DNA of 38,433 nt. It comes from Actinomycetota bacterium. GTDB lineage: Bacteria; Actinomycetota; Actinomycetes; Nanopelagicales; Nanopelagicaceae. The notes under the pieces were generated by a model that was given only the letters and a program-made list of their open reading frames with translations, made no database searches and was not told where the DNA came from. The stretch is taken from positions 1 through 38,433 of the forward strand of contig VGBN01000010.1 in NCBI GenBank assembly GCA_016870455.1. The letters run 5' to 3'. The position numbers and the translations under genes are program-made. Of the stretch, positions 26,882 through 35,544 are shown one piece after another; the first letter of the stretch is position 1; each line of letters starts with the position of its first letter.

Positions 26882-27997
26882 TTGTATGGAAAATATCCCC
26901 AATTGAGCGGTAAAACATTTGGTTTAGCTGATCTTACAAACTCAATTTTCAATTCCTTGTCGGTGAAAGAGACCTTTGACACCCTTTCCCTTGGCCAATC
27001 TCAAATGCGAGAGTGCTTAATATTGATCGATGGCTTAGGCCAAGATGCTGTTGATAGGTACGCAGATCAATTTGAGATATTTTCAGAGTTAAAGCAGGTT
27101 AAAAACCTTTATGCTAATTTTCCATCAACTACTGCAACTAGTCTTTCAACCCTAGGAACTGGGGTATTACCTGGCGTGCATGGCATGTTGGGTTACACAG
27201 TACGGGTGCCAAGAAGTGATAATCGATTGTTAAATGCCCTTAAGTGGGATGAGCGAGTAGATCCAGTGATCTGGCAAAAGGTGCCAACTCTCTTTGAAAG
27301 AGCAACTTTGGCAGGTGTGTCGGTAACACATGTTGCAGCTAAACGTTATGAGGGAAGTGGATTTACGCAGGCAGCGTTACGTGGCGCTAAGTATGTTGGT
27401 GCAAATGGAATTGATGAAATGGTTGTAGCAGTAGCGCAAGGACTAAAGCCACAACCCTCCTTTGTTTATACCTACTTAAACAATTTAGATTCAGCTGGTC
27501 ATAGTGATGGAGTAGGTTCTGATAAATGGTTAACCGCATTACAACAGGTAAGTGAGTTCATAAGTAAGGTAGTGGCAAGTGTGCCAGTTGGAACGAGAGT
27601 TTGGGTCACCTCAGATCATGGGATGGTAAATAGCACATCCCAAATAATTTTAGGCCAAGATAATGATTTACTTGAAAATGTAACTTTAATAGGTGGTGAA
27701 CCAAGGGCTCGACATATTTATATTAAGCCAGGTGCACAGGCAGAAACAATTGCAAAGTGGCAGGAGCAATTGCAAGGGGTGGCTGAGATCTTTAGCAGGC
27801 AATCTGCAATTGATGCTGGATTATTTGGTGAGGTAGTTAGGGAGGATGCAGCTGAGCGAATGGGAGATTTAATTGCAATCGCCCAAGGGGATTTGATCTT
27901 GATAGATCCAGCCAGAATCCGTGAAGAGAGTTCGATGGTGGGCCATCATGGCGGTGTAACTAAAACTGAGGTAGAGATTCCACTCTTACTTGGTTAA
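26882..27997 (+). CDS. Alkaline phosphatase family / nucleotide pyrophosphatase-like protein
   Basis: LILIDGLGQDAVD, NFPSTTATSLSTLGTG, LNNLDSAGHSDG, VTSDHGM, HHGG metal-binding motifs; 5' end uncertain (TTG start). Confidence 0.85.
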   Translation: MYGKYPQLSGKTFGLADLTNSIFNSLSVKETFDTLSLGQSQMRECLILIDGLGQDAVDRYADQFEIFSELKQVKNLYANFPSTTATSLSTLGTGVLPGVHGMLGYTVRVPRSDNRLLNALKWDERVDPVIWQKVPTLFERATLAGVSVTHVAAKRYEGSGFTQAALRGAKYVGANGIDEMVVAVAQGLKPQPSFVYTYLNNLDSAGHSDGVGSDKWLTALQQVSEFISKVVASVPVGTRVWVTSDHGMVNSTSQIILGQDNDLLENVTLIGGEPRARHIYIKPGAQAETIAKWQEQLQGVAEIFSRQSAIDAGLFGEVVREDAAERMGDLIAIAQGDLILIDPARIREESSMVGHHGGVTKTEVEIPLLLG

Positions 27998-28788
27998 TCC
28001 TCATCCTTTTTGCCAAACATAATGTCATCCCAAGATGGAATTTTGATTCTTCTAGTAACTCCATCCTTCTTATCATCCTCACTAACCTCATCGACAACTG
28101 CCAGTGGGGTTGGCGCATAAGGTGCGACATCTTCTTTAATTGAAACTAATCTTGGTGGTTCACTCTGTGGGATATTGCCAAAGGTTTGAGTAGGAGTTTT
28201 TGGTTTTGCCTCGCCACCAATCCATCTAGCGCCATCATCATGAGCAGAAAGTGCTCGACGTCCTAAGTTAAACAACCAAACGGCCTCACCCTTTGCCTGA
28301 CTTAGCGATCCATCACGAAGTGGGTAGTAAAGGGTTAGTTGCCAATTTCCATCAGGCAATCTGTGGGTACTCCATTCAACTGCGGTCATATCAACACCAC
28401 GTGGTGCTAATTGATTTGCAACTGCGGTCTCAAGGTAAGGCGCATGAGGCTCGCGCCGAATCTGGGTAGCAAGTGCTTGGGTAATTATGAAGGCTCGCTC
28501 TTGCAGTATTGGACCAGAATAATTTTCAATCTTTTCTACTGACCAATCGGTGGTGCGAGAGATGGAGTCAATTGATTCACCAGCACGCAATCTGGCCTGC
28601 ACCTCTTTAACAGAGGTGGTCACTACCTCCTCAAAATCTGCAACAGCAGATAATCGAGGTTGGTTTACTGTGGCACGTAGTGTGTCTGAGATCCGAAGTG
28701 AGTATTGATTTCCAAGTTGATCGACCAACTCAAGCCCGGTGCCATCGGCAGATTTGCCGGTTAACCTAAGATCTGTTGGTTCACTCAT
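27994..28788 (-). CDS. sepH: Septation protein SepH (DUF3071)
   Basis: MSEPTDLRLTGKSADGTGLELVDQLGNQYSLRISDTLRA N-terminal DUF3071 pattern; helix-turn-helix-like region. Confidence 0.87.
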   Translation of the reverse strand: MSEPTDLRLTGKSADGTGLELVDQLGNQYSLRISDTLRATVNQPRLSAVADFEEVVTTSVKEVQARLRAGESIDSISRTTDWSVEKIENYSGPILQERAFIITQALATQIRREPHAPYLETAVANQLAPRGVDMTAVEWSTHRLPDGNWQLTLYYPLRDGSLSQAKGEAVWLFNLGRRALSAHDDGARWIGGEAKPKTPTQTFGNIPQSEPPRLVSIKEDVAPYAPTPLAVVDEVSEDDKKDGVTRRIKIPSWDDIMFGKKDED

Positions 28789-28868
28789 GAGAGTAGATTG
28801 CCACAATTGTCAGGCTGGATAAATCTCCCACACGCTCAGCTCTTACCTTTTCATGCTTAGATAACCTG

Positions 28869-29627
28869 GTGAGCCTAGAGTTATTAAAGATTGCAGAATC
28901 TGTGGCAAAAGCCGCCGGTGAACATCTAATGAACCGTCCAGCAACCTTCACCTTTACTGAGAAAACTTCTGCAGTTGATTTTGCAACCCAAATGGACCAA
29001 CAAGCAGAGCAAATTATCGTTAATCAAATATTAGCCAGCCGGCCTGATGATGGAATCATTGCCGAGGAGGGTGCAGCCAAGCAGAGTAAATCTGGCATTA
29101 CCTGGGTAATAGATCCATTAGATGGCACCGTAAATTATTTATACGGCCTACCAGGCTGGAATGTTTCCGTTGCTGCCAAAGATAAATCTGGTGTAGTGGC
29201 AGGTGTGGTCTTTGCACCAAGTATTGATGGGTTTTGGAGCGCTTTCAAAGGTGGTGGTGCTTTTTATAATGGCCAAAAAATTAAATGCAATGATCCAATT
29301 GAATTAGATAAAGCTTTGCTGGCAACTGGGTTTTCCTATGATTTAAATCTGCGAATTAATCAGGGCGATACTATGGCAAAACTTTTACCCAAGATAAGAG
29401 ATCTGCGCAGAAATGGTGCGGCAGCTGTTGATCTTTGTTATGTTGCAATGGGTGCATTAGATGGCTACTTCGAAGCATCTCTTAAAGAGTGGGATCATGC
29501 AGCTGGTGGATTAATTGCAACTGAGGCAGGTGCGATTGTCTCCGGGCCAGCAGGTGGTGCGCCAAATTCGCAACTAGTCATATGTGCTGGGCCTGCCCTG
29601 CATGCTCAACTTTTGCCCTTAATTTGA
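28869..29627 (+). CDS. Inositol monophosphatase family protein
   Basis: GIIAEEGA, WVIDPLDGTVNYLYG, EWDHAAGGLIATEAG motifs. Confidence 0.93.
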   Translation: MSLELLKIAESVAKAAGEHLMNRPATFTFTEKTSAVDFATQMDQQAEQIIVNQILASRPDDGIIAEEGAAKQSKSGITWVIDPLDGTVNYLYGLPGWNVSVAAKDKSGVVAGVVFAPSIDGFWSAFKGGGAFYNGQKIKCNDPIELDKALLATGFSYDLNLRINQGDTMAKLLPKIRDLRRNGAAAVDLCYVAMGALDGYFEASLKEWDHAAGGLIATEAGAIVSGPAGGAPNSQLVICAGPALHAQLLPLI

Positions 29628-29719
29628 TCTCAAATTGATCTAACCACCCCGGCTATGGCAGGATGTGACCTCATCCAAATTAATTAATTGACCACAAATT
29701 TTAACGATTAGGACAAATC

Positions 29720-30244
29720 ATGAACGTGTTAGATGCTGTTGATGCCGCCTCACTCCGTCAGGACATTCCATCATTTCGTTCCGGCGATGAGTTAAAGGTT
29801 CACGTTCGAGTTATTGAAGGTAGCAAAAGCCGTATTCAGATTTTCCAAGGTGTGGTGATTGCTAGAAGTGGCTCAGGTGTTCGTGAGTCATTTACCGTTC
29901 GCAAAATTTCCTATGGTGTTGGGGTCGAGCGAACCTTCCCAGTGCACACGCCAGTAATTGAAAGAATTGAAATTATTCGTCACGGATCTGCTCGGAGAGC
30001 AAAGCTTTACTACCTTCGTAAGTTAACTGGTAAGGCAACCAAGATTAAAGAGCGTCGTGGCGCAGATGGTGAGATCATTGTTGAGCCAGAGTATGTCCCA
30101 CCAGTTGTTAGTAAAAAGGTTTCAGTACCAGAGGTTGGTCAGGCAGAAGAGGTTGAACAACCAGTTGCACAAGCTGCACCAGCAGCAGATGAGGTTGCAG
30201 CAACTGCTCCAGAGGCAGCTGCTGAATCAGATAAAAAAGAGTAA
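29720..30244 (+). CDS. rplS: 50S ribosomal protein L19 with long C-terminal Ala/Glu-rich extension
   Basis: Residues 1 to ~113 are canonical L19 ([21 protein letters not shown]...[20 protein letters not shown]...[23 protein letters not shown]), then ~60 aa of acidic Ala-rich tail. Confidence 0.93.
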   Translation: MNVLDAVDAASLRQDIPSFRSGDELKVHVRVIEGSKSRIQIFQGVVIARSGSGVRESFTVRKISYGVGVERTFPVHTPVIERIEIIRHGSARRAKLYYLRKLTGKATKIKERRGADGEIIVEPEYVPPVVSKKVSVPEVGQAEEVEQPVAQAAPAADEVAATAPEAAAESDKKE

Positions 30245-30247
30245 TTA

Positions 30248-30487
30248 ATGATTGATGAAGCACTAGAGCATTTAGTAAAAGGGATTGTAGATAATCCACA
30301 AGAGGTAGTTATCACTGAGAAAAATTCACGTGGTGGCACAACTCTTGAGGTGCGAGTTCACCCTGAGGATATTGGCAAGGTAATTGGGCGCAATGGCAGA
30401 ACCGCTAAGGCACTGCGCACAGTAATTAGTGCACTTGCTGGTCGATCTGTGCGAGTTGATCTAATCGAGGCTGACGAGGTCCGTTAA
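30248..30487 (+). CDS. khpA: KH-domain RNA-binding protein
   Basis: DIGKVIGRNGRTAKALRTVI KH motif; position upstream of rimM-trmD. Confidence 0.92.
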   Translation: MIDEALEHLVKGIVDNPQEVVITEKNSRGGTTLEVRVHPEDIGKVIGRNGRTAKALRTVISALAGRSVRVDLIEADEVR

Positions 30488-30488
30488 T

Positions 30489-30989
30489 TTGCAACTTGTC
30501 GTAGGTCGTATTGGCCGCGCACATGGAGTTTTAGGCGAAGCAACAATTGAGGTTCAAACTGATGAGCCAGAGAATCGATTTCAAATTGGTAATAAATTAT
30601 CCCTGGCAGATGGCAGGCAGTTAACAATTAGATCCAGCCGTTGGCATAATCAAATATTGCTACTGGCTTTTGAAGGAGTTGTTGATAGAGATCAGATTGA
30701 GGCTTTGCGGGACCAATTGATCTCAGCTGATGTGGATCTATCCCAACTTGCACCAGGTGAGTACCACTACCAACAATTGATTGGTTGCTTAGTCTTGCTT
30801 GAAAATAATGAAGAGGTGGGACAGGTATTTGAGGTGGTAAAGCTGCCGGGCCAAGATCTCCTATCTGTGACTCGAAATGGTAATCAGATTCTGATTCCAA
30901 TGGTTAAGCAGATTATTATCAGCATTGATATTGCCGCTAAGAAGATTGTGATTAATCCACCGAAAGGGTTATTAGATGTTGCAAATTGA
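30489..30989 (+). CDS. rimM: Ribosome maturation factor RimM
   Basis: VGRIGRAHGVLGEATIEVQTDEPENRF; PRC-barrel C-terminus; overlaps trmD. Confidence 0.92.
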   Translation: MQLVVGRIGRAHGVLGEATIEVQTDEPENRFQIGNKLSLADGRQLTIRSSRWHNQILLLAFEGVVDRDQIEALRDQLISADVDLSQLAPGEYHYQQLIGCLVLLENNEEVGQVFEVVKLPGQDLLSVTRNGNQILIPMVKQIIISIDIAAKKIVINPPKGLLDVAN

Positions 30990-31674
30990 TCTAATCTCAA
31001 TCTTTCCTGATTATTTAACTCCATTAAAACTTTCTCTACTGGGCAAGGCTCAGGAGAGATCGCTGCTTCAGATCAATATCCATGATTTGCGGGATCAAAG
31101 TACAGATAATCACCACTCAGTAGATGACACCCCATATGGTGGTGGAGCTGGGATGGTTATGTCAGCTGAACCCTGGGGGAAGGCGATTGATGCCATAACT
31201 AATCAAGAGGATTTAGTTGATTTAATTATCCTAACGCCGGCAGGTAGGCGATTTAATCAACAGATGGCGTTGGAGTTTTCTAAAAAATCTCACCTCATTT
31301 TTGCATGTGGTAGGTATGAGGGAATCGATGCTCGAGTTGGTCAATACTACGCCGGTAAAAATAACTTTAAAGTTCATGAGGTCTCAATTGGAGATTATGT
31401 TTTAGGTGGTGGTGAGGTAGCTGCCATGGTGATTATTGAGGCAACCACCAGATTAATTCCAGGGGTATTAGGTAATCCAGCATCTTTAAAAGAGGAGTCA
31501 CACTCAATCTCATCTGATGATTTGGTATTGGTTGAGTATCCAAATTACACAAAGCCTGCTAATTGGCGAGGGTTGGATGTGCCAGAGGTTTTGCTCTCAG
31601 GAAACCATGCTCAGATTGCTAAGTGGCGACTTGAGCAGGCTGAGCGTCGCACCAAGCAGCTTAACTCGGAATAA
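30976..31674 (+). CDS. trmD: tRNA (guanine-N1)-methyltransferase
   Basis: VDDTPYGGGAGMVM, CGRYEGIDARV, SIGDYVLGGGEVAAMVIIEA trefoil-knot motifs. Confidence 0.96.
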   Translation: MLQIDLISIFPDYLTPLKLSLLGKAQERSLLQINIHDLRDQSTDNHHSVDDTPYGGGAGMVMSAEPWGKAIDAITNQEDLVDLIILTPAGRRFNQQMALEFSKKSHLIFACGRYEGIDARVGQYYAGKNNFKVHEVSIGDYVLGGGEVAAMVIIEATTRLIPGVLGNPASLKEESHSISSDDLVLVEYPNYTKPANWRGLDVPEVLLSGNHAQIAKWRLEQAERRTKQLNSE

Positions 31675-31798
31675 TCCCGACACGCCTACTGTTGATTAGG
31701 CACATCGATAGGTAATAGGGGATTATCCGCCCAGTTGGGGTAATGGTTACACCAAAGTTTTCAATGAGTGTTTGATGTAATTAAAGAGGAGGTGAGTG

Positions 31799-32095
31799 AT
31801 GGCTACAGATTATGACACCCCCAGAAAGACCGATGAAGAGTTACATGAGGAATCCCTTGAAGAGTTAAAGGCACGTCGTGCTGATGCACAATCTGGACAG
31901 GTAGATATTGATGAAGCAGAGGCGGCCGAAAATCTAGAATTACCTGGCGCAGATTTATCTGGTGAAGAGTTAGCAGTAAAGGTAGTTCCAAAACAAGAGG
32001 ATGAGTTCACCTGTAGTCGTTGCTTCTTAGTTAAACATATTGGTCAACGCGCTCGCGGTGAAGGCGTAAAAGCTGTTTGCCAAGATTGTAGTTAA
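31799..32095 (+). CDS. DUF4193 domain protein
   Basis: MATDYDTPRKTDEE...DEFTCSRCFLVKHIGQRA...VCQDC pattern; RBS GAGGAGGTG upstream. Confidence 0.9.
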   Translation: MATDYDTPRKTDEELHEESLEELKARRADAQSGQVDIDEAEAAENLELPGADLSGEELAVKVVPKQEDEFTCSRCFLVKHIGQRARGEGVKAVCQDCS

Positions 32096-32541
32096 TTTAA
32101 TCTACTAGCTAGCAATTTCGCTTTTCTACTAGAAATTAACCAGTAGGGTGTTGGATCTTTTTTATCATTAATCTCAACCTTAACTCCAGTTGAAACCCAA
32201 AACCTGGTGCCATTAAAGGCTGCTGGATCTGCATTGCGACCGCGAAGTTTTAAAAAATCTTGCTTACCTAAAGGTATCGCTCGCTTTAGGTACTTAACCT
32301 CGATTTTTGCATTTCCCACATAAAGCCAATCGTTGATCAATACAATCTCCAACGCAAACTTTTTATTGCTATATAACAAGGTAGATGAAATTACTGCGCT
32401 GATAACGATTGCAGGCAGGTGGCCAAAGGGTGCCCAAATTGTTAGATAAATTGAACCAACCATTATCGCCAAAAATGCCCAAAGCCAAATTGGCCAAAGT
32501 ATTCGCTCGGCAAACTCAGATTTAGAATTAGATCTTGGCAC
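32092..32541 (-). CDS. DUF3093 domain membrane protein
   Basis: Two N-terminal TM helices; GRNADPAAFNGTRFWVSTGVKVEINDKKDPTPYWLISSR pattern. Confidence 0.88.
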   Translation of the reverse strand: MPRSNSKSEFAERILWPIWLWAFLAIMVGSIYLTIWAPFGHLPAIVISAVISSTLLYSNKKFALEIVLINDWLYVGNAKIEVKYLKRAIPLGKQDFLKLRGRNADPAAFNGTRFWVSTGVKVEINDKKDPTPYWLISSRKAKLLASRLN

Positions 32542-32564
32542 GGGATAAAGGATACGCTTAACCT

Positions 32565-33149
32565 ATGGCACGAATTGCATCGACCACTCCTGCAGATGAT
32601 GCGGTGACGCCACCAAGACATCCCAAAGCACCAGCGATTGGCTCGCAGATTCCATCTCACTTTGGTCACTGCTTTGGTTGTGGTGAGCTACATAAATCTG
32701 GATTGCATTTGGTTGCAATCGCTGGCAAAGAGTTAGGTTTAACCGGAAAATTTACTGTTACTGAAAATCATCAGGGCGCCCCAGGACTTGCGCACGGTGG
32801 ATTGCTCTCGCTGGCATTTGATGAGGCACTTGGCAAATTGATGTGGTTAATCAGAACTCCAGCGGTCACAGGTAGATTAGAAACCGATTTTTTACTACCA
32901 GTTCCAGTTGGTCGAACTCTTTATATTGATGCAAGGATTACTGGGCAAGCAGGACGAAAAATATACACACAGGCGGAAGGTCGGTTAGATTCACCAACCG
33001 GAGATATTGCAGTAAAAGCTGCTGCACTATTTATTTCAGTGCCGATGGAACATTTTATGAAGAATTTAACGGAGCAGTACAAGGATCATCTAACTGAGCA
33101 CCCTGAGTTAATGGCATTTGTCGATCCAGATTTTGATGTTAATCCATGA
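32565..33149 (+). CDS. PaaI-family thioesterase (hotdog fold)
   Basis: HCFGCGELHKSGLHL, HQGAPGLAHGGLLSLAFDEALG. Confidence 0.88.
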   Translation: MARIASTTPADDAVTPPRHPKAPAIGSQIPSHFGHCFGCGELHKSGLHLVAIAGKELGLTGKFTVTENHQGAPGLAHGGLLSLAFDEALGKLMWLIRTPAVTGRLETDFLLPVPVGRTLYIDARITGQAGRKIYTQAEGRLDSPTGDIAVKAAALFISVPMEHFMKNLTEQYKDHLTEHPELMAFVDPDFDVNP

Positions 33150-33580
33150 CAGATGTATTGATAAAAAGGCTTGATCCCAGTGTGCCACTTCCATCATATG
33201 CAAAGGCAGGTGATGCAGGAGCAGACTTGGCAACGAGAATTGATTTTACTATCAAGCCTGGTGAGCGAATCTTGGTTCCAACCGGAATCAGCATCGCTTT
33301 AGCTACTGGATATGTGGCTTTGGTGCATCCAAGATCTGGCCTGGCAATCAAACATGGAATTTCAATGGTTAACACCCCAGGAACTGTTGATGCTGGCTAT
33401 CGTGGTGAGTTGCAGGTAATTTTAATAAATCATGATCTAACTCAATCTGTTAGCTTTAAAAAAGGGGATCGAATTGCTCAACTGGTTATTCAAAAGGTTG
33501 AGCGAGCTAACTTTGTCGAGGTTGAAAATTTACCAGGCTCAGAAAGATCTGATGATGGATTTGGATCAACTGGCAAATGA
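33146..33580 (+). CDS. dut: dUTP diphosphatase
   Basis: AGDAGADLAT, PRSGLAIKHGI, NTPGTVDAGYRGE, RIAQLVI motifs. Confidence 0.95.
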   Translation: MTDVLIKRLDPSVPLPSYAKAGDAGADLATRIDFTIKPGERILVPTGISIALATGYVALVHPRSGLAIKHGISMVNTPGTVDAGYRGELQVILINHDLTQSVSFKKGDRIAQLVIQKVERANFVEVENLPGSERSDDGFGSTGK

Positions 33581-34200
33581 GCTATCAAGGAGAAAATGGC
33601 GATAAAGATAAGGTAGTAAATGCCTTAGGTGGCAAACGTGGTTTAATTGATTCAGGATTACCATCCTTAGTTTTTCTAATAGTATTTAACTTATCTGATC
33701 AAAATATCGATACATCTATTTATGCTGCAGTTGCATTATCAATCATCTTAACCTTTGCAAGATTGGTCAAGCGAGAGACTTTGCAACATGCATTCTCTGG
33801 TCTAATTGGTGTTGGCATATGTGCATTAATCTCTAGAAGAAGTGGAAATGCTGCAGATTTTTATTTACCAGGCTTATGGATTAATGCTGGATATGCACTT
33901 TTATACACAGTAACAAACTTGATTAGGTGGCCAATACTTGGTCTATTGCTGGGACCAATCTTGGGAGAAAACCTACTGTGGCGAAAAGATCCAGCAAGAT
34001 TAGCTGCATACATAAAAGCTGGATGGCTATGGGTTGGAATGTTTACCGCACGGCTATTAATTCAATATCCCCTGTATGCAAGTGGAAATGTCAACGCACT
34101 TGGAACTGCCAGATTATTTATGGGATATCCACTATTTATCTTGACCGCATGGGGCACCTGGCAAATTTTAAAGCGAACACCAACTACAAAAGCTAATTAA
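33577..34200 (+). CDS. DUF3159 domain membrane protein
   Basis: Multiple TM helices with the DUF3159-like pattern; located between dut and trkA-like genes. Confidence 0.85.
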   Translation: MSYQGENGDKDKVVNALGGKRGLIDSGLPSLVFLIVFNLSDQNIDTSIYAAVALSIILTFARLVKRETLQHAFSGLIGVGICALISRRSGNAADFYLPGLWINAGYALLYTVTNLIRWPILGLLLGPILGENLLWRKDPARLAAYIKAGWLWVGMFTARLLIQYPLYASGNVNALGTARLFMGYPLFILTAWGTWQILKRTPTTKAN

Positions 34201-34853
34201 ATAAAGCAGGCTTTTAGAAGCTCTTCTGCTTTTGTGGATGCAACAAATATCAACTCATCTCCAGCTGCAAAAACATCATGATCCTTTGGAGTGATTACAT
34301 GCCCATCCCTAACTATTGCAGCGATACTGGCATCTTCAGGAAGATCAACCTCACCAACAGTTTTTCCGCAACATGCTGCATTGTCAGGAAGTGTTATCTC
34401 AACAAGATTTGCCTCACCCTTTCGAATTGAGAATAGGCGCACCACATCTCCCACACTTACCGCCTCTTCCACCAATGCAGAGATAATTCTTGGGGTAGAT
34501 ACCGCAACATCAACGCCCCAGGCTGAATCAAACATCCACTCATTTTTTGGATGATTAACTCTTGCCACAACTCTTGGCACACCATACTCAGTCTTACCTA
34601 GTAATGAAGCAACTAGATTCACCTTGTCATCGCCAGTTGCCGCAACTAGAACCTGACATCCATCTAATTTTGCTTGATCAAGTGCTGTAATCTCACAAGC
34701 ATCAGCAAGCAACCATTCCGCACTTGGCACAGACTCCATTTTTAGAGCCTTAGGATCCTTATCAATCAGTAAAACTTGGTGGCCATTTGCAAGTAGTTCA
34801 CGTGCGATAGCTCGACCTACATTTCCAGCTCCGGCAATTGCAACTCTCATCAA
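34197..34853 (-). CDS. TrkA-family potassium uptake regulatory protein
   Basis: GAGNVGRAIARELLANGHQVLLID RCK Rossmann; C-terminal RCK_C domain. Confidence 0.92.
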   Translation of the reverse strand: MMRVAIAGAGNVGRAIARELLANGHQVLLIDKDPKALKMESVPSAEWLLADACEITALDQAKLDGCQVLVAATGDDKVNLVASLLGKTEYGVPRVVARVNHPKNEWMFDSAWGVDVAVSTPRIISALVEEAVSVGDVVRLFSIRKGEANLVEITLPDNAACCGKTVGEVDLPEDASIAAIVRDGHVITPKDHDVFAAGDELIFVASTKAEELLKACFI

Positions 34854-35512
34854 GCACCCGCCGGTGACTTAGATAAAGTTTTTTCAACAAGTGAGATTTG
34901 TTTTTCTGCTATTAACAAATGGACCAAATCACCTTCTTGTAGAACTGTGTGCTCATTAGGCAGCACCGCCTCACCCAATCTAGTAATAAAAGCAACTCTG
35001 GCATCAGTGTTTTTCTCAATCAATAAAATTGATTCGCCATACCAATCTTTATGCAGACTTACTTCAACTAATTGCACAGTGCCAGTGGCGTCTCGCCATT
35101 CAGATTTGGCACCATCAGGAGTAAGTCGTCGCAGGATCTGATCAGTTGTCCAAATCACGGTTGCAACAGTTGGAATTCCTAGTCGCTGATAAATCTCAGC
35201 TCGACCTGGATCATAAATGCGAGCAACAACATTCTTAACTCCAAAGAGCTCTCGCGCCACTCTGGCTGCCAAAATATTGGAGTTATCACCATTTGATACG
35301 GCAGCAAATGCTTCAGCTTTTTCGATACCAGCCTCTAATAATGTGTCACGATCAAAACCAACTCCAGCAACTGTGCGACCGTTAAAATTTGCTCCTAAGC
35401 GCCTAAATGCCTCACGATTTTGGTCAATAACTGCCACTGTATGACCTGATTTTTCAAGATCTACCGCAAGGGTGGATCCGACTCGACCGCAACCCATTAT
35501 TACTACGTGCAC
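34850..35512 (-). CDS. TrkA-family potassium uptake regulatory protein (second copy)
   Basis: VVIMGCGRVGSTLAVDLEKSGHTVAVID; GTG start proposed at 35512. Confidence 0.92.
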   Translation of the reverse strand: MHVVIMGCGRVGSTLAVDLEKSGHTVAVIDQNREAFRRLGANFNGRTVAGVGFDRDTLLEAGIEKAEAFAAVSNGDNSNILAARVARELFGVKNVVARIYDPGRAEIYQRLGIPTVATVIWTTDQILRRLTPDGAKSEWRDATGTVQLVEVSLHKDWYGESILLIEKNTDARVAFITRLGEAVLPNEHTVLQEGDLVHLLIAEKQISLVEKTLSKSPAGA

Positions 35513-35544
35513 AAAGCACAACTTACACCCATAGGCTCGGCTCT

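Noticed and set aside
30057-30339. Gln/Leu-rich and Ser/Ala-rich ORFs in alternative frames over the L19 tail
   Set aside because: Low-complexity GCA/CAG repeats make all frames open; the L19 frame is continuous with a conserved domain
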